Below are positions 1 to 6,522 of a DNA stretch of 14,830 nucleotides, one piece after another. The position numbers were made by a program, and so were the translations under genes. The notes beneath the pieces were generated by a model. That model was not told where the DNA came from. It made no database searches and saw only the letters and a list, made by a program, of their open reading frames with translations. Every line of letters begins with the position of its first letter. Position 1 is the first letter of the stretch. Source of the DNA: an uncultured Dialister sp. (GTDB lineage Bacteria; Bacillota; Negativicutes; Veillonellales; Dialisteraceae); NCBI RefSeq assembly GCF_900541605.1, contig NZ_UQKJ01000047.1:1-14830 (forward strand), given 5' to 3'.

Positions 1-5
1 ATGAA

Positions 6-65
6 GTGGAAGGTGGCCTGCCATGCAGGGGAATTTCCACGGAGCAGTTCATTCAGGAAATGAAC
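6..65 (+). promoter_or_regulatory. Potentially structured leader upstream of rpsJ
   Basis: Two potential stem-loops are visible. The first is an irregular nested structure: GTGGAA (6-11) can pair with TTCCAC (35-40), and inside it CCTGC (17-21) can pair with GCAGG (25-29) around a CAT loop. The second is GTTCATT (47-53) pairing with AATGAAC (59-65) around a CAGGA loop, ending just before the rpsJ ribosome-binding site at 67-74. Neither is followed by a T-run, so they are not ordinary intrinsic terminators. A role in r-protein autoregulation or RNA processing is inference. L4-mediated control of the S10 leader is established in Gammaproteobacteria, but I do not see that structure here. Confidence 0.3.
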
Positions 66-82
66 GTAGGAGGTTTATGTAA
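23..82 (+). CDS. Possible 19-codon leader ORF overlapping the rpsJ start
   Basis: An ATG at 23 opens a 19-codon frame (MQGNFHGAVHSGNERRRFM) that ends at TAA 80-82, so its stop overlaps the rpsJ start in a TAATG junction. A purine-rich AAGGTGG at 10-16, 6 nt upstream of the ATG, could serve as a ribosome-binding site. The rpsJ Shine-Dalgarno is read inside it as tandem AGG-AGG arginine codons. The TAATG arrangement is typical of translational coupling. I recognise no family for the peptide, and a frame this short can arise by chance. A second short frame (1-63) is also open here, which weakens the case. Confidence 0.2.
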   Translation: MQGNFHGAVHSGNERRRFM

Positions 83-393
83 TGTCGAAACAGGAAAAAA
101 TCAGAATTCGGCTGAAAGGCTATGATCACAAAGCTGTTGATCAGAGCGCAGCGAAGATCGCGGAGACTGCCAAGAGAACAGGCTCCCGTGTCTCCGGTCC
201 GATTCCGCTTCCCACGGAACGGAATGTGTACACCATTCTCCGTTCGCCACATGTCAACAAGGACAGCCGCGAACAGTTTGAAATGCGTATTCACAAGAGA
301 CTTATTGACATTCTCGATCCGTCCAAGAAGACCGCGGATGCACTGATGAGACTGGAACTCCCAGCCGGCGTCAGCATTGATATTAAACTGTAA
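82..393 (+). CDS. rpsJ: Small ribosomal subunit protein S10
   Basis: S10 sits in the head of the 30S subunit. In many bacteria it also pairs with NusB in antitermination complexes on rRNA transcripts. The 103-residue product has the usual S10 length. It carries the family signature around residues 48-77 (NVYTILRSPHVNKDSREQFE followed by a basic helix) and ends in the typical ASIDIKL-like strand (VSIDIKL). The ATG at 82 is preceded by TAGGAGGT at 67-74. It is the first gene of the S10 block. The elongation-factor genes that often lie upstream are not in the window, and the first 81 bases do not encode their ends. Identification is secure. Confidence 0.98.
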   Translation: MSKQEKIRIRLKGYDHKAVDQSAAKIAETAKRTGSRVSGPIPLPTERNVYTILRSPHVNKDSREQFEMRIHKRLIDILDPSKKTADALMRLELPAGVSIDIKL

Positions 394-405
394 GGAGGTG
401 CAAAG

Positions 406-1047
406 ATGTCTAAGGCTATTTTGGGAACAAAATTAGGAATGTCCCAGGTATTCGCTGAAAACGGCGACCTGGTTCCGGTAAGTGTTATTGAAGTTCTGCC
501 AAACGTTGTAGCAGCTGTTAAAACCGTTGAAAGCGATGGATACAATGCTGTTCAGCTCGGTTATGGCGCTGTCAAAGAAAAACATTTGACAAAACCTGTA
601 AAAGGCCAGTTCGAAAAAGCTGGTATTGATCCGGTTAAATATCTGCGTGAATACAGACTCGCTGAAAAGCCGTCTTACACAGTAGGCCAAACTCTGGCTG
701 CTGATATCTTCGCAGAAGGCGAAATTGTAGACGTAATTGGCACCAGCCGGGGCAAAGGCTTTGCCGGCACGATTAAACGTCACAATCACCAGCGCGGCCC
801 TGAAAGCCACGGCTCCAAAAACCATCGTCAGACAGCATCCCTCGGTGCTCGTATGTCCGGCGGCGGCGGAAAAGTATTCAAAGGCAAGAAGATGCCTGGC
901 CAGCTGGGCGGAGAAAGAGTCACTGTCCAGCATCTTCAGGTAGTAAGAGTTGATACTGCCCGTAATCTGATGCTTGTCAAAGGCGGGATCCCCGGTGCTA
1001 AGGGAAGCCTCGTCATGGTACAGGAAACCGTTAAACCTGTAAAATAA
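406..1047 (+). CDS. rplC: Large ribosomal subunit protein L3
   Basis: L3 is a primary 23S rRNA-binding protein whose long loop reaches the peptidyl-transferase centre. The 213-residue protein starts with the typical AILGTKLGMSQVF stretch. Its extended loop is around residues 125-170, with KVFKGKKMPGQLGG near 156-169. Gln166 lies in the PGQ context that corresponds to the glutamine methylated by PrmB in E. coli; whether it is modified here is unknown. A glycine run at 152-155 precedes the KVFKGKK motif. AAGGAGGTG (392-400) overlaps the rpsJ stop and sets the ATG at 406. The 50-nt gap to rplD is the longest in the S10 block and holds a hairpin. Confidence 0.98.
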   Translation: MSKAILGTKLGMSQVFAENGDLVPVSVIEVLPNVVAAVKTVESDGYNAVQLGYGAVKEKHLTKPVKGQFEKAGIDPVKYLREYRLAEKPSYTVGQTLAADIFAEGEIVDVIGTSRGKGFAGTIKRHNHQRGPESHGSKNHRQTASLGARMSGGGGKVFKGKKMPGQLGGERVTVQHLQVVRVDTARNLMLVKGGIPGAKGSLVMVQETVKPVK

Positions 1048-1054
1048 TATTGTC

Positions 1055-1077
1055 CGGAACAACAGAAAATTGTTCTG
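1055..1077 (+). promoter_or_regulatory. Hairpin in the rplC-rplD gap
   Basis: CGGAACAA (1055-1062) can pair with TTGTTCTG (1070-1077) around a 7-nt loop CAGAAAA. The stem is 8 bp with one G-U pair. No T-run follows, and the rplD ribosome-binding site AAGGGAGG begins 4 nt downstream at 1081. This makes it a candidate RNA-processing, stability or translational-control element rather than a terminator. Function is inferred only from position. Confidence 0.35.
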
Positions 1078-1097
1078 ATTAAGGGAGGAACATCTCA

Positions 1098-1724
1098 ATG
1101 CCGAAAGTAAAGCTGTATAATGTAGCCGGCCAGGAAACCGGTGAAATAGAGCTGAATGACAGTGTCTTTGGCGTAGACTATAACGAAGCTGTCATTCACC
1201 AGGCAGTGGTGCGCCAGATGGCTAACGAACGTCTTGGCACCCATGCCACAAAGACAAGAGGCCTCGTCCGCGGCGGCGGCAAGAAGCCCTGGAAACAGAA
1301 AGGCACAGGCCGTGCCAGAGTCGGATCCATCCGCTCCCCACTGTGGGTTGGCGGCGGCACCGTATTCGGACCGACCCCGAGAAGCCATGCCAAGGCTATG
1401 CCGAGAAAGGCTCGCCAGCTGGCTGTAAAGTCCGCACTGTCCGAAAAACTTCGTGCTAACGAAATCGTCGTTCTCGACGGCATCCATTTCGACGCACCGA
1501 AGACAAAGGAAGTTGTCAAAATGCTGGCAGCTTTCAAAGCAGAAGGCAAAGCCCTCATCGTTGATGGCGGCGAAGCATGCGGCAACACCGTTCTTTCCGC
1601 AAGAAACATTCCTGGTGTAAAAGCCTATGCTCCCAGCGGAATCAACATCTATGATATTGTAAATTACGATAAACTTTTCCTGACCCAGGACGCTGTAAAG
1701 AAGATTGAGGAGGTACTGGCATAA
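1098..1724 (+). CDS. rplD: Large ribosomal subunit protein L4
   Basis: L4 binds 23S rRNA early in 50S assembly. Its extended loop lines the peptide exit tunnel next to L22 and is a site of macrolide-resistance mutations in other bacteria. The 208-residue product has the conserved loop at about 47-92, including TRGLVRGGGKKPWKQKGTGR and then GSIRSPLWVGGG. The Rossmann-like globular part covers the rest. In Gammaproteobacteria L4 also represses its own operon; nothing here demonstrates that. AAGGGAGGAA at 1081-1090 supports the ATG at 1098. The last codons hold the rplW ribosome-binding site (GAGGAGG, 1707-1713), and the stop overlaps the rplW start by one base. Confidence 0.98.
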   Translation: MPKVKLYNVAGQETGEIELNDSVFGVDYNEAVIHQAVVRQMANERLGTHATKTRGLVRGGGKKPWKQKGTGRARVGSIRSPLWVGGGTVFGPTPRSHAKAMPRKARQLAVKSALSEKLRANEIVVLDGIHFDAPKTKEVVKMLAAFKAEGKALIVDGGEACGNTVLSARNIPGVKAYAPSGINIYDIVNYDKLFLTQDAVKKIEEVLA

Positions 1725-2005
1725 TGGAAGCACGTGACATCCTCATTAAACCGATTATTACAGAAAAAACCACAGCCCTCATGGAAGAAAGAAAGTACAC
1801 ATTCCGCGTACCTCTTTCTGCTACTAAAGTAGAAATCCGTCAGGCTGTTGAACAGGTCTTCAAAGTAAAAGTTCAGGCTGTGAACACCATGCGTTATGAA
1901 GGCAAGATGAAACGTCTGGGCCGTACCCAGGGTCGTCGCAGTGATTGGAAGAAAGCAATTGTTACCCTCAAACCGGGCGAAACAATTGAGCTCTTCGAAG
2001 CGTAA
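1724..2005 (+). CDS. rplW: Large ribosomal subunit protein L23
   Basis: L23 surrounds the mouth of the exit tunnel and is the docking point for trigger factor and SRP. The 93-residue protein starts with the family-typical DILIKPIITEKTT. It contains the signature EIRQAVEQVFKVKVQAVNTM near residues 37-56 and a basic loop (KMKRLGRTQGRRSDWKKA) near 61-78. The ATG at 1724 shares its A with the rplD stop (TAATG), so translation is probably coupled to rplD. Length and sequence are ordinary for the family. Confidence 0.98.
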   Translation: MEARDILIKPIITEKTTALMEERKYTFRVPLSATKVEIRQAVEQVFKVKVQAVNTMRYEGKMKRLGRTQGRRSDWKKAIVTLKPGETIELFEA

Positions 2006-2022
2006 AGGAGGAGTAATCATAA

Positions 2023-2850
2023 ATGGCTTATAAATCATTTAAACCGTACACTCCCGGACGCCGTCAGATGACCGTTTCCACTTTCGAGGAAGTTACCACA
2101 GACAGACCGGAAAAATCCCTTCTGGCTCCTGTCCATAACCATGGCGGTCGTAATGGCTCCGGCAAAATGACAGTTCGCCATCAGGGCGGCGGTCATAAAC
2201 GTCAGTACAGAATCATCGATTTCAAGAGAAATAAAGACAATATCCCGGCTAAGGTCGCTACTATCGAATACGATCCGAACCGTACCTGCCGTATCGCTCT
2301 GCTCCAGTATGCAGATGGTGAAAAACGTTACATCCTGGCTCCGAAAGGCCTCCAGGTTGGCGACGTTGTTACCAGTGGTCCGGAATCCGATATTAAAGTA
2401 GGCAACTGCCTGCCTCTCCAGAACATTCCTCTTGGTACTGTTGTACACAATGTGGAACTGAAAATCGGCAAAGGCGGCCAGATGGTCCGTTCTGCCGGTG
2501 CCAGCGCACAGCTCATGGCTAAAGAAGGGGACTATGCACTCCTCCGCCTGCCTTCCGGCGAACTGCGCAGAGTACACATCCGCTGCCGCGCAACCATCGG
2601 TGCTGTAGGCAACGATGACCATGAAAACATTACACTCGGCAAAGCCGGCAGAAACCGCTGGCTCGGCGTTCGTCCGACCACCCGCGGCGTTGTAATGAAC
2701 CCGAATGATCATCCGCATGGCGGCGGCGAAGGTAAAGCTCCTGTCGGACGTAAGCGTCCTGTTACCCCGTGGGGCAAGCCTGCTTACGGCGTGAAGACCC
2801 GCGACAACAGAAAAGCGTCTACTAAGCTGATCGTTAAGAGACGCAAGTAA
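2023..2850 (+). CDS. rplB: Large ribosomal subunit protein L2
   Basis: L2 is among the most conserved 50S proteins, needed for subunit association and for the peptidyl-transferase region. The 275-residue protein shows the N-terminal basic tail, the OB-like and SH3-like RNA-binding domains, and the hallmark NPNDHPHGGGEGKAPVGRK around 226-244. His230 corresponds to the E. coli His229 region implicated in peptidyl transfer. The C-terminus is strongly basic (LIVKRRK). The ATG follows AAAGGAGG (2004-2011) at a slightly long spacing of 11 nt. No in-frame alternative looks better. Confidence 0.98.
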   Translation: MAYKSFKPYTPGRRQMTVSTFEEVTTDRPEKSLLAPVHNHGGRNGSGKMTVRHQGGGHKRQYRIIDFKRNKDNIPAKVATIEYDPNRTCRIALLQYADGEKRYILAPKGLQVGDVVTSGPESDIKVGNCLPLQNIPLGTVVHNVELKIGKGGQMVRSAGASAQLMAKEGDYALLRLPSGELRRVHIRCRATIGAVGNDDHENITLGKAGRNRWLGVRPTTRGVVMNPNDHPHGGGEGKAPVGRKRPVTPWGKPAYGVKTRDNRKASTKLIVKRRK

Positions 2851-2867
2851 GATAAGGAGGAGTAAAA

Positions 2868-3155
2868 GTGTCCAGATCCGTAAAAAAAGGCCCGTTCGTT
2901 GCATACTCTCTGGTAAAGAAGATTGATGCCCTGAACGCAGCTAACGATAAGAAAATTGTAAAAACCTGGTCCCGTGCTTCTACTATCCTTCCGAGCTTCG
3001 TAGGTCACACCATTGCGATTCACGACGGAAGAAAGCATGTACCGGTTTACATCACTGAAGATATGGTTGGCCATAAGCTTGGTGAATTCGCTCCGACCCG
3101 CACATTCAAGGGCCACAACAAGAGTGATAAAGCCGCTGCTGCCGCTGGTAAATAA
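2868..3155 (+). CDS. rpsS: Small ribosomal subunit protein S19
   Basis: S19 lies in the head of the 30S subunit, forms a complex with S13 and contacts the A-site side. The 95-residue product begins with the invariant-looking MSRSVKKGPFV and contains WSRASTILPSFVGHTIAIHD (31-50) and GEFAPTRTFKGH. The initiator is GTG, 7 nt after AAGGAGG (2854-2860); no ATG lies upstream in frame close enough to the site. The C-terminus ends in a short alanine-rich tail (AAAAAGK), a common variable region. Confidence 0.97.
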   Translation: MSRSVKKGPFVAYSLVKKIDALNAANDKKIVKTWSRASTILPSFVGHTIAIHDGRKHVPVYITEDMVGHKLGEFAPTRTFKGHNKSDKAAAAAGK

Positions 3156-3169
3156 CAGGGAGGAATAAA

Positions 3170-3505
3170 ATGGAAGTTCAGGCTATTTCTAGAAATGTCC
3201 GCATTTCTCCCCGCAAGGTCCGCATTGTAGCAAACCTTGTCCGCGGTAAAAAAGCGGGAGAAGCTATTTCCATTCTGCGCAACACCCATAAGGCAGCTTC
3301 CATCGTTGTCGAAAAGACCCTGAGAAGCGCTATGGCAAATGCAGAAAACAACAACAACATGAACATTGATAATCTCTACATCTCCACAATTTATGTAGAT
3401 GCAGGCCCGATTATGAAGCGTGTACATCCACGTTCCCGTGGACAGGCTTTCGGGATTATGAAACGTACCAGCACACTGACGGTAAAAGTTTCTGAAAAAG
3501 AGTAA
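3170..3505 (+). CDS. rplV: Large ribosomal subunit protein L22
   Basis: L22 spans the 50S from surface to tunnel; its long beta-hairpin lines the exit tunnel opposite L4. The 111-residue protein has the N-terminal ISPRKVRIVANLVRGK core and the hairpin around residues 82-98 (MKRVHPRSRGQAFGIMKR), where macrolide-resistance changes occur in other species. The hairpin looks intact. The ATG follows AGGGAGG (3157-3163). Asn-rich residues 60-66 sit in the surface loop and are not unusual. Confidence 0.97.
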   Translation: MEVQAISRNVRISPRKVRIVANLVRGKKAGEAISILRNTHKAASIVVEKTLRSAMANAENNNNMNIDNLYISTIYVDAGPIMKRVHPRSRGQAFGIMKRTSTLTVKVSEKE

Positions 3506-3523
3506 TCGAAGGAGGGAAACGTT

Positions 3524-4285
3524 TTGGGTCAGAAAGTTAATCCGCATGGAATGCGTGTAGGCGTGATCGATGACTGGGATTCCAAATGGTTTGCAGAAAA
3601 AGATTATGCTGCACTGCTTGTGGAAGATGCCAAAATCCGCCAGTTTTTGAAGAAGCACCTGTTTGCCGCAGGCATTTCCAAGATTGGCATTAAACGCGTA
3701 GGCAACAGAGTAAAGCTTGCCATTTATACTGCTAAACCGGGCATGGTCATCGGCCGTGGCGGCACAGGCATTGAAGACATCAAGAAGGCACTCGCTGCTG
3801 TAACAGATAAAGATGTTGATATCGATATCCTCGAAATCAAATCCATCGACATGAGCGCTATCCTCGTTGCTGAAAACATTGCTTCCCAGCTGGAAAGACG
3901 TATCGGCTTCCGCCGTGCCGTTAAACAGGCTGTAGGAAGAACCATGCGCAGCGGCGCTAAGGGTATTAAGGTAACCGTATCCGGTCGTCTCGGCGGTGCA
4001 GAAATTGCCCGCAGTGAAAGCTACCGTGAAGGTTCCATTCCCCTTCAGACTCTCCGCGCCAACATTGACTACGGTGTAACCGCAGCTCACACCACCTATG
4101 GTGCTATCGGCGTTAAAGTCTGGATTTATAAAGGCGAACTCGCACCGGGCCAGGTAGTGGATGAAAATGAAAACACCCGCTCCAACAAGGACCGTAACAA
4201 CCGCCATGACGGCAACAGAAGAGGCGGCCGCCGCGGTGATCGTAGAGAACGCAGACCGAGAACCTCTGAAAGGAGTGATTCCTGA
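3524..4285 (+). CDS. rpsC: Small ribosomal subunit protein S3 with extended basic tail
   Basis: S3 forms part of the mRNA entry tunnel of the 30S subunit and contributes to helicase activity there. The product is 253 residues, longer than the usual 210-235. The N-terminal KH domain carries the GxxG loop at G77-G80 (MVIGRGG); the S3 C-terminal domain runs to about residue 210 (WIYKGE near 200-205). From about 214 an extra hydrophilic tail rich in Arg, Asn, Asp and Gly follows, low in complexity and probably disordered. Translation starts at TTG 3524, set by AAGGAGGG (3509-3516) and the family-typical MGQKVNPHG. The tail region also encodes the rplP ribosome-binding site (AAAGGAG, 4269-4275), and the stop overlaps the rplP start. 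Confidence 0.97.
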   Translation: MGQKVNPHGMRVGVIDDWDSKWFAEKDYAALLVEDAKIRQFLKKHLFAAGISKIGIKRVGNRVKLAIYTAKPGMVIGRGGTGIEDIKKALAAVTDKDVDIDILEIKSIDMSAILVAENIASQLERRIGFRRAVKQAVGRTMRSGAKGIKVTVSGRLGGAEIARSESYREGSIPLQTLRANIDYGVTAAHTTYGAIGVKVWIYKGELAPGQVVDENENTRSNKDRNNRHDGNRRGGRRGDRRERRPRTSERSDS

Positions 4286-4710
4286 TGTTAATTCCAAAGC
4301 GTACAAAGTTCCGTAAACAGTTCCGCGGCCGTATGAAAGGCAAGGAACATCGTGGAAACACCGTAACTTACGGTGAATATGGCCTGGTTGCCCTGGAACC
4401 TTCCTGGATTACCAGCCGTCAGATCGAAGCAGCCCGTATTGCTATGACCCGTTATACAAAACGTGGCGGCAAGGTCTGGATCAAGATTTTCCCGGACAAG
4501 CCGGTTTCCGCAAAACCGATTGGTACCCGTCAGGGCTCCGGCAAAGGCGCCGTAGAATACTGGGCAGCCGTTGTTAGACCGGGCCGTGTTATGTTCGAAA
4601 TGGGCGGCATCCCCATCGAAGCTGCTAAGGAAGCAATGCGCCTTGCAGGTCATAAACTGCCGATCAAGACAAAGTTTGTAGTTAAAGGACAAGAAGTGGC
4701 AGGTGAATAA
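4285..4710 (+). CDS. rplP: Large ribosomal subunit protein L16
   Basis: L16 sits near the A-site tRNA elbow and completes late 50S assembly. The 141-residue protein has MLIPKRTKFRKQFRG at the start, SWITSRQIEAARIAMTRY near 45-62, the GSGKGAVEYWAAVV segment and a C-terminal LPIKTKFV. The ATG shares its A with the rpsC stop (TGATG), so the two are likely translationally coupled. The usual C-terminus is followed by only a short tail (VKGQEVAGE). Nothing is missing. Confidence 0.98.
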   Translation: MLIPKRTKFRKQFRGRMKGKEHRGNTVTYGEYGLVALEPSWITSRQIEAARIAMTRYTKRGGKVWIKIFPDKPVSAKPIGTRQGSGKGAVEYWAAVVRPGRVMFEMGGIPIEAAKEAMRLAGHKLPIKTKFVVKGQEVAGE

Positions 4711-4711
4711 A

Positions 4712-4918
4712 ATGAAGGTCAATGAAATTCGTAACCTGAGCACTGCCGAATTAGATGAAAAGGTTGCCGGCTTAAAGGAAGAACTGTTTAACCTCCGTTT
4801 TCAGCTCGCTACAGGACAGCTCGAAAACCCGATGCGTATTCGTGAAGTAAAGAAGACCATCGCCCGGATTAAAACTGTCCAGCGTGAAGAAGAATTGAAG
4901 GCTGCCAAGAAGGCATAA
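4712..4918 (+). CDS. rpmC: Large ribosomal subunit protein L29
   Basis: L29 is a small two-helix protein at the tunnel exit beside L23, part of the SRP and trigger-factor docking site. From the ATG at 4712 it is 68 residues, starting MKVNEIRNLS and containing the signature ELFNLRFQLATGQLENPMRI. An in-frame GTG lies three codons upstream at 4703, inside rplP. I prefer 4712 because AGGTG (4701-4705) is 6 nt ahead of it and family members begin MK-x-x-E. Only one base separates it from the rplP stop. Confidence 0.95.
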   Translation: MKVNEIRNLSTAELDEKVAGLKEELFNLRFQLATGQLENPMRIREVKKTIARIKTVQREEELKAAKKA

Positions 4919-4944
4919 CGGTTAATCCAAAGGAGGATCTCAAC

Positions 4945-5205
4945 GTGGCAGAAGAAAGAAAGTTGCGCAAGGTGCGCCAGGGAATTGTTGTCAGCGATAA
5001 AATGGATAAAACCGTTGTTGTTGCTGTAGAACGTAAAGTTCCCCACAAGCTGTACAAAAAATCTATTAATACCACAACCAAGTTCAAAGCGCATGACGAA
5101 AACAACGAATGCCGTGTCGGTGATACGGTACGCATCGTCGAAACCCGCCCGCTGTCTCGCGACAAGCGTTGGAGAGTCGAGAAAATCGTTGCCCGCCAGA
5201 ACTGA
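4945..5205 (+). CDS. rpsQ: Small ribosomal subunit protein S17
   Basis: S17 is an OB-fold primary 16S rRNA-binding protein needed early in 30S assembly. The 86-residue product has the N-terminal GIVVSDKMDKTVVVAVER strand pair and the C-terminal signature GDTVRIVETRPLSRDKRWRV. The initiator is GTG at 4945, 8 nt after AAAGGAGG (4929-4936). It is the last gene of the classical S10 block; a 32-nt AT-rich gap follows before rplN with no promoter I would defend. Confidence 0.97.
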   Translation: MAEERKLRKVRQGIVVSDKMDKTVVVAVERKVPHKLYKKSINTTTKFKAHDENNECRVGDTVRIVETRPLSRDKRWRVEKIVARQN

Positions 5206-5237
5206 TATAGAAAGATAATTATAGGAGGATAGGCACG

Positions 5238-5606
5238 ATGATTCAGCAGGAAAGCAGACTCAACGTTGCGGATAATACCGGTGCTAAGAACGTCCTGGTA
5301 ATTAAAGTCCTGGGTGGTTCCTTCCGTAAGAGCGGCAATATCGGTGATATTGTGGTTTGCACGGTCAAAGATGCAACCCCCGGCGGCGTTGTTAAGAAGG
5401 GCCAGGTAGTCAAGGCAGTTGTTGTTCGTTCTGTAAACGGCGTGAGCCGCAGCGACGGATCCCACATCCGCTTTGATGAAAACGCAGTTGTTATTATTAA
5501 AGACGACAAGAGCCCGGTAGGAACACGTATTTTTGGACCGGTAGCAAGAGAACTCCGTGAAAGAGATTTCATGAAGATCATTTCCCTGGCTCCGGAAGTG
5601 CTCTAA
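5238..5606 (+). CDS. rplN: Large ribosomal subunit protein L14
   Basis: L14 is a beta-barrel protein at the subunit interface; it forms bridges with 16S rRNA and is the docking site of the silencing factor RsfS in other bacteria. The 122-residue product has the canonical start MIQQESRLNVADNTGAK and the signature region around 60-86 (VKAVVVRSVNGVSRSDGSHI). It ends in the usual LAPEVL. TAGGAGG at 5222-5228 places the start. First gene of the spc block. Confidence 0.98.
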   Translation: MIQQESRLNVADNTGAKNVLVIKVLGGSFRKSGNIGDIVVCTVKDATPGGVVKKGQVVKAVVVRSVNGVSRSDGSHIRFDENAVVIIKDDKSPVGTRIFGPVARELRERDFMKIISLAPEVL

Positions 5607-5620
5607 TAGGGAGGCAAATG

Positions 5621-5950
5621 ATGAGTCAGAAACTGCATGTAAAGACCGGAGACACAGTTGTCGTTATTTCCGGCAAGGATAAAGGCAAGCAGGGTAAAAT
5701 CAAAGCTGCTATGCCGAAAGAAGGCCGTGTTGTCGTTGAAGGCGTAAACATGGTCAAGAAACACACAAAACCGAGCCAGGCTAACCCGAAGGGCGGCATC
5801 ATTGAGAAGGAAGCTCCGATTTATGCGTCCAAGGTCATGATCCTGGATCCGGAATCCAAGAAACCGACCCGCATTAAGAAAGTCCAGCAGAAAGACGGTT
5901 CTTATGTAAGAGCAGCTGTCAAGAGCGGCGCTATTATTGATAAGGCCTGA
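5621..5950 (+). CDS. rplX: Large ribosomal subunit protein L24
   Basis: L24 is one of the two proteins that initiate 50S assembly, binding the 5' region of 23S rRNA. The KOW motif is clear near the start (GDTVVVISGKDKGKQGKI), followed by the SH3-like fold and a C-terminus with RIKKVQQKDGSYVRAAVKSG. Two adjacent ATGs exist at 5618 and 5621 (ATGATG). I take 5621 because AGGGAGG (5608-5614) is 6 nt away, against 3 nt for the first; the protein is 109 or 110 residues. The difference is one methionine. Confidence 0.96.
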   Translation: MSQKLHVKTGDTVVVISGKDKGKQGKIKAAMPKEGRVVVEGVNMVKKHTKPSQANPKGGIIEKEAPIYASKVMILDPESKKPTRIKKVQQKDGSYVRAAVKSGAIIDKA

Positions 5951-5969
5951 GCGGGAAGGAGGATAACAA

Positions 5970-6509
5970 GTGTCCAGATTAAACGATTTGTACAAAGCGC
6001 AGATTAAAAACAGCCTGCGCGAAAAATTCGGCTACAAGAATGACATGGAAATCCCGAAGCTGGAAAAAATTGTCATCAACATCGGTGTAGGCGAAGCTAC
6101 AGAAAACTCTAAAGCAGTGGATGCAGCTGCATCCGACCTTGCTGCAATCACCGGCCAGCAGCCGATGATCTGCAAAGCCCATAAATCCCTGGCTGCATGG
6201 CACATCCGTGAAGGAATGCCCCTGGGATGCAAAGTTACCCTTCGTGGTGACAGAATGTATGAATTCCTCGATCGTCTCATCAACATCGCTCTTCCCCGGG
6301 TTCGCGATTTCCGTGGCATCAGCGACCAGAGCTTCGACGGCCGTGGCAACTATGCATTCGGCGTAAAAGAACAGCTGATTTTCCCGGAAGTTGATTATGA
6401 AAAAATCGACCGCATCCGGGGCATGGATATCATTGTAGTAACAACGGCTAAGACCGATGAAGAAGCTCGTGAACTTCTGAGACAGTTCGGTATGCCGTTC
6501 AAGAAATAA
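5970..6509 (+). CDS. rplE: Large ribosomal subunit protein L5
   Basis: L5 binds 5S rRNA and contacts P-site tRNA and S13 across the subunit interface. The 179-residue protein has the signature IPKLEKIVINIGVGEAT near 48-64 and GCKVTLRGDRMYEFLDRLI in the middle. The C-terminal part holds RVRDFRGISDQSFDGRGNY and the final GMPFKK. The initiator is GTG at 5970, placed by AAGGAGG (5956-5962). Length and motifs are standard. Confidence 0.98.
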   Translation: MSRLNDLYKAQIKNSLREKFGYKNDMEIPKLEKIVINIGVGEATENSKAVDAAASDLAAITGQQPMICKAHKSLAAWHIREGMPLGCKVTLRGDRMYEFLDRLINIALPRVRDFRGISDQSFDGRGNYAFGVKEQLIFPEVDYEKIDRIRGMDIIVVTTAKTDEEARELLRQFGMPFKK

Positions 6510-6522
6510 GACGGAGGACAAT

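Noticed and set aside
1..63. Short open frame beginning with the first ATG of the window (20 codons)
   Set aside because: It begins at the window edge, has no visible ribosome-binding site, ends before the rpsJ site, and overlaps a better-placed frame. It may be chance or the tail of something outside the window.
433..1098. Long reverse-strand open frames opposite rplC, rplD, rplB, rpsC and rpoA
   Set aside because: They are antisense shadows of well-identified genes, with no family resemblance and no suitable ribosome-binding context.
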